Part shown: piece after piece, positions 8,632 through 19,554 of the stretch | How positions within the stretch are numbered: the first letter of the stretch is position 1 | Layout of the letters: each line of letters opens with the position of its first letter | Assembly: GCF_026262505.1 (NCBI RefSeq) | Contig: NC_067207.1 | Coordinates: 12,926,082-12,990,081, forward strand | Reading direction: 5' to 3' | Origin: Trichomonas vaginalis G3 | Taxonomy: Eukaryota > Parabasalia > Trichomonadida > Trichomonadidae | Length of the DNA stretch: 64,000 nt | Program-made: the position numbers and the translations under genes | The notes under the pieces: model-generated | The model's input: only the letters and a program-made list of their open reading frames with translations | The model's database searches: none | Told to the model about the DNA's origin: nothing

Positions 8632-11458
8632 CTATTTAGTTTCAATATGAAAAGCTTGAGAATTAAGAAGTTCCAATACATCTTGGCTGTTATTCTTGGT
8701 TGCATAATCAAAAACAGTTCTTCCATCATTATCTTTTTCATTTATGTTTGCGCCATTAGAAATAAGAATTTCAACTGCTTCCTTGCTGTTTTTCTCTGAA
8801 CCATAATGAAGAGCAGTCTTACCGTTTTTATCTTTTTCATTTAGATTCGCACCATGTGAAATAAGAATTTTTGTTATTTCTACGTTATTATAATATGCAG
8901 CAGCTTGAAGAGCTGTTATTCCATCAAAGTCTTTTTCATTAACGCTTGCTCCATGTGAAATTAGCAATTCTACTAAGTTTTTAAAGCCTTTGTATACAGC
9001 CAAATTGATTGCAGTGGACCCATCTTTGTTTTTTGCGTTAATATCTGCTCCATTAGAAATTAACAATTTTACTATTTCTTGGTAATTTCTTTGGGATGCA
9101 AAATGAAGAGCTGTCCATCCATTTAAACTTTTTTCATTAATATCTGCTCCATGAGAAATTAGCATTATTACGATTTCTTGACAATTTTTATCTGAAGCAA
9201 TATGCAGAGCTGTCAACCCATTAGTAGATTTTTCATTAACATTGGCACCATGCAAAATAAGTGTTTCTGCAATTTCTATATAGCCCTTCGTTGCTGCAAC
9301 ATGAAGAGCTGTGTGGCCGGAATTAGATTTATCATCAATATTTGCACCAGATGTAAGAAGAAGTTCTATAATTTCTTTACAATTATTATCTGCTGCAAAA
9401 TGAAGAGGAGTTCCTCCAGAAGAATTTTTAGAGTTAACGTTAGCACCGTGTAAAATTAATAACTTTATTATTTCTGTCCTATTGTGATTTAATGCGTAAT
9501 GAAGAGCAGTAAATCCATTATTTATATCCTGATAATTTACATCTGCACCATGTGATAAAAGAAGTTCGACAATTTCTTTAGAGCTCATAATAGTTGCAAA
9601 AAATAGAGGAGTCGCTCCTATATTGTTTTTAGCTTCAATATCTGCCCCGTGTAATAATAAAATTTCTATTGATTCTCTAGCTTTACCTTTTATTGCATAT
9701 ACAAGAGGGATGTTCTCATTAATGTCCTTTGCATTGATATCTGCGCCATATAAAATAAGCAATTCTATTAATTCTGCACCATTAGCTTCAGCTGCATAAT
9801 GAAGAGCAGTCATCATACCATCGCCTTTTTCATTGACATTTATTCCATGTAAAATAAGAAGTTCTGCTATTTCTTTACTTTTTACACTAGATGCAAATTG
9901 AAGAGCAGTAGACCCAGATGAATTTTTTGCATTAATATCTACTCCGTATGATATAAGAAGTTCTACAAATTCCTTATTTGCATTTTCACATGCAGCATTA
10001 AGAACATAATTTCCATTTTTACCTTTTGCATTAATATCAGCACCATATGAAATAAGAAATTTAGCGGTTTCTATACGATTAAAGAGTGCTGCATAATGAA
10101 GAGGAGTATTTCCATCTACAGGATTTTTTTTCATTAACGTTTGCACCATGAATTAATAGAAGTTCAACAATATCTAAATCAGCATAGCCAGCTGCAATAT
10201 GAAGTGCAGATCTTCCATCATTGGATTTAGCGCCAATATCTGCAGAGTTAGAAAAAAGGAGTTTTGCTATTTCTATACAGTTGTATCTTGCTGCTAAATA
10301 AAGTGGAGTAACTCCATCAATGCGACGAGCCTTAATATCTGCACCATGTAAAATAAGAATTTTTACAAATTCTATATTGTTTCTATAAACAGCAAGATGA
10401 AGCGGGGTAGTTCCATCATTGTTCTGAGAATTAATAAAAGCTCCATTCAAAATAAGAAATTTTAATATTTCTTTGCAATCAGATTGTACAGCGAAATGAA
10501 TAGCTGCTGAGCCTTTAATCTCTCGAGCATTGATATCTTGACAGTTTGATATTAAATATTCAACAAGCGAAAGAAGTGAAAAACCAGGAGAATAAATAAA
10601 ACTTTTCTGAAAGTCTTTTGTCATATCAAGGTCAATAAAGAAAGCTTGTAGATTTAGAGCTTGAACACAAACATTTAAATCAATATCAATTTCATGTTCA
10701 TTCTTCAAAAAAGAAATGAAATCAATGTTGTATGAAATAATTGCATATTGCATGCATTCTCTATCTGGCTCTTGTTCTTTCAAATATTCGTTAATGATGC
10801 CAGGATTTCCTCCTAAAAACGATAATTGAAGGCATCTTCGCGTAGTTACTGAATTAAATTTTGTTTCTAACAGCTTAAAACAACCAATTGATCCATGATA
10901 GCAGCATAATTCAAGAAGTGACAATCCATTACTTGATTCTGGATATAATTCACTTTTGAGACGTTGATCTTTATTGAATGTTTCTTCTTCTATGAATCTG
11001 ACAAAAGAAGCTTGGTCATCTTCCATAATAGATCTGTAAATTGTATTCCTTTCATGGATATCCATTGAATAATTTGCAGTTTCATAATTTTGGAAAAGTT
11101 TTTTGTGGAATGAATCAACAGGTAAGTTGTATTCTTTATGAAAGAAGTAATCCAAAATTCTATGGTCACTGAAATCTGGTTCTACGTGATATTCTTCATA
11201 AAGTAATTTAAAAATCGTCCAATATGATTTTAAATATCGATTATTATATCTATAAATGAGACAAATCAAACTGTATATTCTTTTCACTGAAAATATATTT
11301 GTGTCAAGTAAATTCGTTTTAATCTTCTGATAAATTTTTTGAATTTCTTCAATGTTTGTTGTTTTTATACACATGAATGATGAAAAATTTTCTTGGTATG
11401 ACTTATATCTTTCTGTAAGCTCATTGTATAAACGATGATCATCTTCGAGCTCTGCCAT
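8632..11458 (-). pseudogene. Long ankyrin-repeat protein gene split by one frameshift
   Basis: Two overlapping minus-strand frames form one gene. The upstream frame (11458-10079; true ATG 11458, MAELEDDHRLYNEL) encodes a helical trichomonad-type N-terminal domain of about 310 residues, then ankyrin repeats. The downstream frame (10149-8632) encodes about fifteen further 33-residue repeats with the usual core G.TALHxAA..N..EI..LLI.HGA(D/N)(I/V)N.K. The frames meet at a run of eight T (10124-10131), within the repeat junction HGANVNEK / NPVDGNTPLHYAA, so a one-base indel there explains the split. It may be a sequencing error or a real lesion. The combined length would be roughly 940 residues. 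Ankyrin proteins of this form are a large T. vaginalis family; partners are unknown. Confidence 0.88.
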
Positions 11459-11467
11459 TATAATCAA

Positions 11468-12065
11468 AAATAATGTCTATCGTTATATTCAAACTTATTT
11501 CTGAGAAAGATCCTAAATCTATATTATATTTGTATACTGTATTTAAATTAATTTTAGGATTTCATCAAAGGAGAAGCTACAAAAAAATGCCAACATTAAA
11601 ATCCTTCCCAGCCAAAATATATAGTTTTGCCATCCTTAAGCTGTAGTCAAGCGCATGCTGTAAGTATAAATGTCAGTAATTTTATTCGTATCTCATTCAT
11701 TTTTCATATAAAAATGAATTGATAAATAACTGACTAAGAAGATAAGTATGATATAACTTGTGATCTCTATATAAGTGAAAAAAAAAACAATGCTTATCTT
11801 CATGATTTATCCTTTTCCGCTTAAATTTGTTCATTTTCAAAAAATTACACCTATAAAAACCATTTTTGAGATATTGTTGATCTATTTTCATTATTTAAAG
11901 TCGCTCAAAAATTGATTAATAAGGCTAACTTCAGAAAAATTCTTTACATTACGGCCATTTATAATTCGGTTATACTTTAGCGTAAATTAAAATATTGCTA
12001 AAATGAAAACAGACCCATCGTTTTATTCTCAAAAAATTGAAATAAAAACTATAAAAACAATTTAG
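11468..12065. other. Divergent intergenic region, nothing further seen
   Basis: About 600 bp of AT-rich sequence between the ankyrin gene and the inositol monophosphatase gene. Apart from the initiator at 12066, no gene or repeat was recognised. Confidence 0.5.
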
Positions 12066-12071
12066 TCACTT
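12066..12071 (+). promoter_or_regulatory. Initiator (Inr) of the inositol monophosphatase gene
   Basis: TCACTT matches the trichomonad initiator TCA+1Y(T/A). The predicted start base (A at 12068) lies 16 nt upstream of the ATG at 12084, the usual spacing in T. vaginalis. Confidence 0.75.
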
Positions 12072-12083
12072 CATAAATTTACG

Positions 12084-12926
12084 ATGTTTTCCATCGAAGA
12101 AGCTGTTAAAGTGATCAAACAGATTGCCCGCGAATCAGGCGAAATCATTATGAAGCATTTCTACGCTCAAGACTTCACAGAACAGACAAAAGCCACTTGT
12201 GCAGACATTGTTACACAAGCAGACCTCGAAAGTGATGCCCACATTCGCGAACAGATCAAGAAACACTTCCCACAAGCCGGTATGATTACAGAAGAAGGCA
12301 AGGACATCCTTCCACAAAACCCAGGAAAGGAAGAAGTCTGGTTTTGCGCTGATCCATTAGATGGCACAACGAATTTCTCATGTGGCCTTCCAATTTTCGC
12401 AGTAAGCATCGGCATTTTAGACTCAGAGCACCAACCAATCGGCGGTTGTGTCTACGATCCAAGCCGTGACGAAATGTTTTGGGCAATTAAAGGAAAAGGA
12501 GCTTTCCTTGATGCCAAGGGCAAGACAATTCAATTACACTGCCGCCATAAAGCGGATTTAATCAACTGCTTAGTTGCTACTGGTTTCCATCCAGATCATG
12601 TTTCTAACCCAGACAACAACATCAAGGAATTGTCAGCTGTTTTGCCAAAGGTAAGATGCATCCGTAGATGTGGTAGCGCTGCTTTGGACCTTTGCTACGT
12701 AGGAGCTTCAAGACTTGACGCTTATTGGGAGAACGGACCACATATCTGGGATATCTGCGCTGGTTGGATCATTATTAGTGAAGCTGGTGGTGTTGTTACT
12801 GATTACTACGGAGAACCACTTACAAAACAAAAATTACACGAAAATAAAATCCAATTGATCGCCGGTTCTCAGGAAAATGTTACTGCTATATCCAAACTCA
12901 TCGAATCAGTTAGACCACGCCATTAA
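12084..12926 (+). CDS. Inositol-1-monophosphatase family protein
   Basis: 280 residues, the normal length for the family, with every metal-binding motif present: ITEEG (E70-E71), DPLDGTTNF (D90, D93) and WDICAGWIIISEAGG starting at W222. The enzyme removes phosphate from myo-inositol phosphates with Mg2+, feeding inositol recycling and synthesis; family members may also act on related sugar phosphates. No signal peptide is evident, so it should be cytosolic. The stop codon overlaps TAAA (CATTAAATTT), the tetramer known to act in trichomonad polyadenylation. The base composition is richer in C-ending codons than the neighbours, typical of a well-expressed housekeeping gene. Confidence 0.96.
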   Translation: MFSIEEAVKVIKQIARESGEIIMKHFYAQDFTEQTKATCADIVTQADLESDAHIREQIKKHFPQAGMITEEGKDILPQNPGKEEVWFCADPLDGTTNFSCGLPIFAVSIGILDSEHQPIGGCVYDPSRDEMFWAIKGKGAFLDAKGKTIQLHCRHKADLINCLVATGFHPDHVSNPDNNIKELSAVLPKVRCIRRCGSAALDLCYVGASRLDAYWENGPHIWDICAGWIIISEAGGVVTDYYGEPLTKQKLHENKIQLIAGSQENVTAISKLIESVRPRH

Positions 12927-13278
12927 ATTTTTTTGATTTTTTCCGAAAAATTTTATTACATTGTAAAGTATATGTATAACTATTTCCACTGATATTATTA
13001 CTTCTAAAAGCTTTTAATTTAACTATTTTTATATTAAAATTATAATTTCAAATGAATTTAATAATAATTATACCTAAAAATCAATAATCTAGAGGACAAA
13101 TCGATTTTACGAATGAATTACAGCAATTTTACTTGATGGAGTTTATATAGACAAGGAAATGAAAATAATAAAAATTCAATCTCTTTTATATGATGATTAG
13201 TTTATTTATAAAAATTTATGTCATTTGCAAAATAATTAAAACCAAAATTTTTACTTCAAAACTTAAAAAAATTACTAA
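12927..13278. other. Convergent intergenic region, no feature seen
   Basis: About 350 bp of AT-rich sequence between the ends of two convergent genes. Nothing was recognised apart from the TAAA at the inositol monophosphatase stop. Confidence 0.5.
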
Positions 13279-16200
13279 TTAGTAAAGACCTTCAAGTTTC
13301 CTTGTTTCTTCATCGAGTTTTCCAAGTGCTTCGTTGAGCATTTTCAATACAGCATGGGGGTTAGAAGGATTGAACGCCATGAGTATATTATCAGCGACAT
13401 CTGCCTGGAATTTAACATTTTTAATTTGTTCAATTTTTTGTTTTTGTTGTGGAGATAAGTTCTTCATCTTATTCTCGTCAATTTCGTCGTCATCTTCTTT
13501 CTTCTTCTTAGGCATCTGTGGAGCTTTCTTGTCTGAAAGAGCCAATGTATTAGAAAGAGCGAGAGCTTCTGCCAAATTTGGCATTTCCGGTTGTTTTTGT
13601 TGTGGAGAAGGCATCGTTTGTGCTCTTGACTGATTCACAGTTGGAGGAGTCATTGGCGGAAGTTGTGGCATCTGAGGCATTGAAGGCATTGATGGTTTTC
13701 TTTCTTCTTTCGCTTTCTCCGGTTGTAATGGAGGCATTACAGGCATTGTTTGTGATTTCTCTTGTGTCATATTCATTGGAGGCATTGATGGTTTTGGTTC
13801 CGGTTGAAGAGGAGGCATTACAGGCATTTGTGGTTTTGGCTGTTCTTTGACTGGTTCTGGTTGTGGAATAACTGGCATTGGAGGCATTGTTGGGAATGAT
13901 GGAACTGATGGTTTTCTTTCTTCTTTCGCTTTCTCTGGTTGAATAGGAGGCATCTGAGGCATTTGTGGTTTTGGTTGTTCTTTAACAGGTTCTTGAATTG
14001 GAGGCATTGTAGGGAAAGTAGGAACTGATGGTTTTTGTTTCTCTTCGACTTTAATTGGTTCTTGTTCGATTTGGATTGGAGGCATTTGTGGTAATTGATG
14101 TTTTGGCTCTTCTTTGATTGGTTCTGACTGAATGAACTGTTCCCTTGATACAGTGACAGTTGGAATCTTTGGAATTGATGATTTATTTTCGTCAGAAGCT
14201 CCAATTGGAGTTAATTCAACTTGTGTTGGAACAATTAATGAAGAAGGCATGTTTTCGTCATCATCTATTTCAGGCATTGAGAACGAAGAAGTCAAATTCT
14301 TCTTGGATAAGTCAGTTGTTGCCATAGAAGAAGAATAATCCAAAGAATCAAATGAACTGTCATCTCTTCTCATTCTCTTGTGAATGAACTTCTCTATGTA
14401 GTCGGAATCCATCTCGTATTTGTGGTCTTCTTCCTCTTCAAACGGATAAATTTCAACTTCTACTTCAATTTCTTTCTCTTCGACCTGTTCTTCAGTGGTT
14501 TCTTCAACTGGTGGCCATGGAGGTGCTGTAAAGTGTATTGTTGGCTCTGGTTGTTTGAAATCAACCAAATTATAGTTGGCTTCGTGGATTGGCTCTTCAT
14601 CTATGTAGGATTTGTAGTTGGATTTGGATTCATCGGATGACTGAGGGTTAAAAGCAACAGGAATGAGTTTAAATGCTGGGAAAACTAAAGAATCTCCAAA
14701 TACTTGAATTGTATCAATATTTATTGGATCTCTCTGACCGTATTCGTCTGTGTCTTGTTCGTTGTTGATTTCTGGATCTTCATCTTCTTGTTCTTCGTTC
14801 ATTTCTTCATGAGTTATTGTTAATTCAAGATTTTTCTGTTCTTTCTTGAATAACTCTGTTGTTTGGATATGGTCAATGCCAATGGCACTCATGTAACGAA
14901 TGGATAAACATGCTTTTATGTCAGAATCGATTTCATCTTCGAAAATTAGTTTTCTATCGAGTTCCTGAAGGTCATCCTTGATCTGTTGTACATTGCTGTA
15001 GTCTCCGCATGCTGCATCTGATGAAACTCTGACGATTTCGACCCTAGATTTTTCGATATCTTCGGCTTTTTGGGCAAATTTTGGTTCATTTGAATAAACA
15101 AGTATCTCATAAATAGTATTAAGATAAAATGTCAATGAAATTGATTGAAGAAGTGCTCTATCTGGTAATTGGTCCAACATTGTGTTCATTTCCTTTATTT
15201 GAGCTCTTGCAAGCTTCGAAAGTCCATGCAAAAGAATTCCTGTGACATTCTTGTTTGGTATTGGGATGATTTTTGTTGATCCTTCGACTAATTCAACAGT
15301 AAATAAAATTTTTTCTTTATCCTTAAGGAAGAACTCGCCCAAACTCTTACTAGCACCATTCAAATCATTAATAAACTCATTTGAAACCTCTAAATACTTC
15401 TTAAGACTTGATAATAATTTGGAATAATCCAAATTCGAAGTAGATCTTGATGTTTTGTAAATATCAAGAGCCTTTATAATATCCTTGTTAACATTCATAA
15501 CCTTTCCAAGCGATTTGACATGCAAAGACTCAACATTTGATAATAATGTTGATAATGTCGATGTTTCCGAGTGAAGGAGGAGCCAAACAAGGGTTCTCGA
15601 GACAGATACGAAGTTGTGGAGAGGAAAGGCTTGTTCAATTGCCTTTTCTATCAATGGTTTGACCAAATCATCTGAAGTTGCTTTTTGAACTGTGAAATCA
15701 TAAGCGTCCATCATAGAACTGAGGACAGCTCCGTGACAGATGACAGTAGGTATTGCTTCTACGTCATCTTTGAGCTTCGTTGCTGTCTCATTCGTTGCCA
15801 ATTGGACCATATTTAGTAATTGAGCTAATTTCGGAAGAACTTGAACGGCATCATTGGAATCAAAGATGAGGGATCGACTTGCTGATGCTGCTTTCATGTA
15901 TTCTTCTTGGTTTGATGATAGATATTCCCTCATCCATTTGGAACATAGTAATAATGTCTCAATAATGTACTCAAACATCGATGGATGTGTGGATATACTG
16001 ATAAGCGATGCAATCAGCCTGCAAACGTTCGATGCAAGTCTCGATCTCATGGCTAAATCAGTTTGAGATACGGAATAATCACGAACTGAGCTTACAATCG
16101 CTGTGAAACTGTTTAGAACTGCATCGCGAGCTCCCATCAGTAAAATAATACCATCGTCAGTTTGGTCCGGAATAATGTTCTCAATTTCTTCCTGAAAAGA

Positions 16201-17520
16201 AGGTTGTTGCTGAAAAAGTGACTCCAAAATTTTGTAAACTTCAGAAAAACTTTGGTCGGTTTCAATTAAAGCGTGAGCAGCGGTGAGAGCAGGTTGTAAG
16301 ACAGGGAGAATGATGTCTATCTTGCTGTCTTTAAGGAATTCTGACGGTTGGATGTTTAAAACAGCTAATTGGGGAAATCCATCATCTAATCCTTCAAATA
16401 ACGAAGGAAAAGTAAGAATTAAGCCATTGTAGACCTTGAGGGAGTCTTTGAGCTTCGAAATAAATAAAGCGTTGAAGTCTGCCGGTGTTTTTTCAGAAGA
16501 TTCGATAATTTGTGAGATAAAAGGTGAAATTAAGTCAGAATAGACGTATTGGTAATCTTCAAAGTGTGTTTTGACTTGTTTTGGTAACTTTTTTTCGTAG
16601 AAAACTTGGAAAATAAATGGTAATTCGTGTAATATTTTTTCTACAGTTTTTGTCATTGTTGCAATTGTTCTGTCATAATTTTCGTAATCGTTTCTGACTA
16701 TATCTATGCAGATAAAGATCATTTCCGTAATTTCGTCGATTTGTTTTTGATAAAATTTAAACATTGGCTGAAAAACGTCTTTGATTGTAATATCTTGGAA
16801 CTGGTCCAAGAGTTGTTGTGTAATTTGCTTCAAATATGGAATATATTGATTTAATGAGTCAATAACATAAGAATAATGTGTAGAAAGCTTTTCTTGTTGA
16901 GTTTCGACATACATTCCATCAGTACTATTACTGTAGATTGAGTTCAAGGCTTCAATTATCTCAGATATTGCTGATGCAATTTTGACAAAATCTGGAGAAA
17001 GAGGTTCTATTTCAACTAGATCAATAATGTGCTGAGAAATGATATCAAGTGAGTTTGAGAATGCGATTATTGGATTCAAAAGTGAGACAATTGAATTGGC
17101 TAAAGAAGTAATATTTGTATCTCCTTGTGAAAGCTTGTTCATGATTTCTGATAAGAATATTTGTAATGCATCTAATCTTGTAAGCAATTGTTTAGAGCAG
17201 TTCATGAAAAATGAAACGTTAATTACGATATTAAGATTTGATTGAGGATCAAAATTGTGTTTCAGCTTACCAAATAATGCGGAATTTAGAACTAATAGAA
17301 TATCAATTAACTTAACAGTATTTGGAATCGATGTATTTGAAATCGGGAATTGCAAAGTCAAATCATTGCAAAAACTAAGCGCAATACTTTGAGATACTTT
17401 TGGGAGATGAAAAACTAACTGATTCTGATTATTTTCATAGCGGACATCACATACTATTTTTTGAAAATAATCAGGATAGTTTTTCATATTAATTTTTTTG
17501 TCATTTTTTTTATTTCTCAT
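13279..17520 (-). CDS. Large helical protein with proline-rich C-terminal region, unknown function
   Basis: 1413 residues in one frame. Residues 1 to about 900 are almost entirely predicted helix with long amphipathic Leu/Ile/Ser stretches, like a chain of helical bundles (talin or vinculin-like folds are possible, but no diagnostic motif was seen). An acidic stretch (EEMNEEQEDEDPEINNEQD) follows. Then comes a roughly 200-residue low-complexity region of repeated (Q/M)PxMPP and EPVKEQPKPQMP units, which could bind SH3, EVH1 or profilin-type partners. The C-terminal 60 residues (LSPQQKQKIEQIKNVKFQADV onward) are again helical. No membrane segment or signal was seen. A scaffold or cytoskeletal linker role is inference. 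A possible initiator TCATT lies about 26 nt upstream of the ATG. Confidence 0.85.
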   Translation of the reverse strand: MRNKKNDKKINMKNYPDYFQKIVCDVRYENNQNQLVFHLPKVSQSIALSFCNDLTLQFPISNTSIPNTVKLIDILLVLNSALFGKLKHNFDPQSNLNIVINVSFFMNCSKQLLTRLDALQIFLSEIMNKLSQGDTNITSLANSIVSLLNPIIAFSNSLDIISQHIIDLVEIEPLSPDFVKIASAISEIIEALNSIYSNSTDGMYVETQQEKLSTHYSYVIDSLNQYIPYLKQITQQLLDQFQDITIKDVFQPMFKFYQKQIDEITEMIFICIDIVRNDYENYDRTIATMTKTVEKILHELPFIFQVFYEKKLPKQVKTHFEDYQYVYSDLISPFISQIIESSEKTPADFNALFISKLKDSLKVYNGLILTFPSLFEGLDDGFPQLAVLNIQPSEFLKDSKIDIILPVLQPALTAAHALIETDQSFSEVYKILESLFQQQPSFQEEIENIIPDQTDDGIILLMGARDAVLNSFTAIVSSVRDYSVSQTDLAMRSRLASNVCRLIASLISISTHPSMFEYIIETLLLCSKWMREYLSSNQEEYMKAASASRSLIFDSNDAVQVLPKLAQLLNMVQLATNETATKLKDDVEAIPTVICHGAVLSSMMDAYDFTVQKATSDDLVKPLIEKAIEQAFPLHNFVSVSRTLVWLLLHSETSTLSTLLSNVESLHVKSLGKVMNVNKDIIKALDIYKTSRSTSNLDYSKLLSSLKKYLEVSNEFINDLNGASKSLGEFFLKDKEKILFTVELVEGSTKIIPIPNKNVTGILLHGLSKLARAQIKEMNTMLDQLPDRALLQSISLTFYLNTIYEILVYSNEPKFAQKAEDIEKSRVEIVRVSSDAACGDYSNVQQIKDDLQELDRKLIFEDEIDSDIKACLSIRYMSAIGIDHIQTTELFKKEQKNLELTITHEEMNEEQEDEDPEINNEQDTDEYGQRDPINIDTIQVFGDSLVFPAFKLIPVAFNPQSSDESKSNYKSYIDEEPIHEANYNLVDFKQPEPTIHFTAPPWPPVEETTEEQVEEKEIEVEVEIYPFEEEEDHKYEMDSDYIEKFIHKRMRRDDSSFDSLDYSSSMATTDLSKKNLTSSFSMPEIDDDENMPSSLIVPTQVELTPIGASDENKSSIPKIPTVTVSREQFIQSEPIKEEPKHQLPQMPPIQIEQEPIKVEEKQKPSVPTFPTMPPIQEPVKEQPKPQMPQMPPIQPEKAKEERKPSVPSFPTMPPMPVIPQPEPVKEQPKPQMPVMPPLQPEPKPSMPPMNMTQEKSQTMPVMPPLQPEKAKEERKPSMPSMPQMPQLPPMTPPTVNQSRAQTMPSPQQKQPEMPNLAEALALSNTLALSDKKAPQMPKKKKEDDDEIDENKMKNLSPQQKQKIEQIKNVKFQADVADNILMAFNPSNPHAVLKMLNEALGKLDEETRKLEGLY

Positions 17521-17626
17521 CTGAAATGTTTTTCCTCCCTTTCAATGAACTTGAAAGAACTTTGGAGGAGTATAAGGTTGTTACAAAATCTAAGTAGAAG
17601 GTAAATATAAAGATGTTTAAAAAAAA

Positions 17627-18197
17627 TTAGATCTTTTGCTTGGACCAACGGCAGTTGACAACATGGAGCTCTTCAAGTCCAAGCTCTTCTAGAGAATTTT
17701 TGGTAGTTGGAGTATAGTTTCCTGTTCGATAGTTAATAAATGGGGAAAAAAAGATATTTGTTTTTTTGGAATCCATCTATCCCTAAATTTGGAATCATCT
17801 GAATATTTCATTCCATTTGCAAGTTCTTGAATTGAATTAATTACTTCATTGCTTGCATTATGTAATTTTGCATAATCTAAAATAATTCCATCAAGTATGA
17901 ATGATACTCTATTAGCAAAAGAATGGTGAATTGCTTGAAATGCACCATATGAATAATCTTCAAGAAATAGTTTTATTCCTATTTTTCCTAAAAGTGTAAT
18001 ATCATCATCATTTAATTTGTAGAATCTATTAAATAGTAATAGTTCCCACAGACTAAAAATCTCATGGCCTTTGAAGCTCAAAATATCTTTGAAATTGAGA
18101 ATGAAGCCCAAGAACATTCAAAATCATCCAATATAAGACAGCGGTTATTAACTCCATAACTCTTGAACACTTTAAGAAAAACCTCTTTTGTATCCAT
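17627..18197 (-). pseudogene. Unknown gene with two frameshifts
   Basis: A minus-strand gene appears to start at ATG 18197 (MDTKEVFLKVFKSYGVNNRC), continue in a second frame from about 18117 (FLGFILNFKDILSFKGHEIF, to about 17750) and finish in a third frame to TAA at 17627-17629 (NSLEELGLEELHVVNCRWSK). Each piece has coding-like composition and the joins need one-base shifts, the second near the T/C run at about 17745-17755. Either the sequence has errors or the gene is decaying. The product, about 185 residues, is helical and not recognised. It reads away from the neighbouring tRNA-like sequence. Confidence 0.5.
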
Positions 18198-18315
18198 TAA
18201 ATCAATTCAAGTACATCACATCATTCAATTGAATGGATCTTGATCGTCACAATAGTGAATATAGAAAAGTGCTGATAACATATCAAAAATGCTTTAATTT
18301 CGAAAATTTTCGAGA

Positions 18316-18388
18316 AGCTTCGTAGCAGAACGGATAATGCGTCTCCCTTCTAAGGAGAAGATTGGGGGTTCAAGTCCCTAAAAGGTGA
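18316..18388 (+). tRNA. tRNA-Arg(TCT)-like sequence, probably degenerate
   Basis: The D arm (TAGC..GG..TGC), anticodon arm (TCTCC-CTTCTAA-GGAGA, anticodon TCT) and T loop (TTCAAGT) are in the right places. The T stem is flawed (GGGGG against CCCTA), and the 3' acceptor strand AAAGGTG does not pair with the 5' strand AGCTTCG. A missing C in the T stem would partly explain this. It is likely a tRNA pseudogene or a damaged copy. B box-like GGTTCAAGTCC is present. Confidence 0.55.
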
Positions 18389-18396
18389 CATTGAAT

Positions 18397-19554
18397 ATGA
18401 ATTTGATAGAAAAAGGGCAATATTGCAAATCTTTTACAGAACAAGATAAGTTAATTAGCCAACTAAAAGAACACATATCAAATAATCCAAAATTTTCAAC
18501 TGAACACACACTTCATGCGCTTATTTCAAGAGATATCACAGATTTTAACTGTAGAGTAGCTGATTTGCTCGACATTACAATAAACTATGATCGTTTTGCC
18601 GAATTCTGGAACAAATTTTTTGAAGAAGGCATTCATCCCACTAATTTTAATCATGGTCTGTTTATCGTTGCTTATTTTTTAAATCATTATCCAAAAATGC
18701 CAGTTACTCCAAATATACAATGCGAAAATATCTATCCAATTATATTTTATCGTATAGAAAAATGTGTAATTGAATATCCTTTCGAAGAAATACAATATTC
18801 AATAATTACAGTGCTAACAGCGCTTGCACCTATTGCTCCATTACGTAATTTCCTTAGTCCTGGCCTATTTGATTCAGTTTTAGCTATATTTATGAACAGA
18901 GATGAAACATTTGAGATTTCTGTTCAGTTTCTCGATAGAATGTTTCATAGAAGTGATTCTGAAGAACTGTTGGATAATGTAATCATGAATTTAATTATTT
19001 TACTTGCAAATTATTCTCCACCGAAAAAATCTCTTTGGCATTTTCTTTGTTTCTTTCTAAAACGATTCTCCTATCTCATAGCTCCAATGTGTGACTTCGA
19101 TAGTCTTGAAGAGAACGGTCTGATGCCAATTTTTACTCGATCATTAATATGGACAATCAGATTAGTTGTTCAAAACCCTCCAGAACAACATTCAACAGAT
19201 TTCTGGGAGTTCTGCTGTGATACGTTGCAGAGATACAAAGCTGCAGAAAAAGGAGATAACTTCAGAAGACTGTATGACCACATTTGGAATGAAATGAGAC
19301 TTTCTATTTTATATAGTTTTCATTCTGCTGTTGTTGACTTCAAAATTGAAAAAATTGTTGTTGAAACACTTAATCTTTTGATGGATTTGGGTGAAGAGGA
19401 CGTGTTTACGACAATTCAAATGATTCCTGATGTAACAAGTATTGTTTCTGTTGGAATTTGTTGTGAAAATGATAATTATGCAAAGAAATTTGCAAAATTC
19501 GCTGAAGAAAATCAAATTCAGCCAATAAAATTGACAATTGTAGACCAAATATAA
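18397..19554 (+). CDS. Hypothetical helical-repeat protein
   Basis: 385 residues from the first ATG (18397); the frame is open further upstream only through a GTG inside the tRNA-like sequence. The protein is Leu/Ile/Phe-rich and helical throughout, with a rhythm of roughly 40 residues that resembles HEAT/armadillo-type repeats found in many trichomonad proteins of unknown role. No catalytic motif, signal peptide or clear membrane segment was seen. The start codon lies 9 nt past the tRNA-like region and no TCAYW initiator is visible, so a 5' truncation is possible. Confidence 0.65.
   Translation: MNLIEKGQYCKSFTEQDKLISQLKEHISNNPKFSTEHTLHALISRDITDFNCRVADLLDITINYDRFAEFWNKFFEEGIHPTNFNHGLFIVAYFLNHYPKMPVTPNIQCENIYPIIFYRIEKCVIEYPFEEIQYSIITVLTALAPIAPLRNFLSPGLFDSVLAIFMNRDETFEISVQFLDRMFHRSDSEELLDNVIMNLIILLANYSPPKKSLWHFLCFFLKRFSYLIAPMCDFDSLEENGLMPIFTRSLIWTIRLVVQNPPEQHSTDFWEFCCDTLQRYKAAEKGDNFRRLYDHIWNEMRLSILYSFHSAVVDFKIEKIVVETLNLLMDLGEEDVFTTIQMIPDVTSIVSVGICCENDNYAKKFAKFAEENQIQPIKLTIVDQI

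Noticed and set aside
9202-9453. Plus-strand Cys/Ile/Phe-rich frame
   Set aside because: Antisense shadow of the ankyrin repeats.
12135-12486. Three minus-strand frames over the inositol monophosphatase gene
   Set aside because: Shadows of a clearly coding, well-conserved gene.
13334-14640. Several plus-strand frames and one extra minus-strand frame with Leu/Val/Phe or Gln/Ser/Lys repeats
   Set aside because: They arise from the proline-rich repeats of the 1413-residue protein read in other frames.
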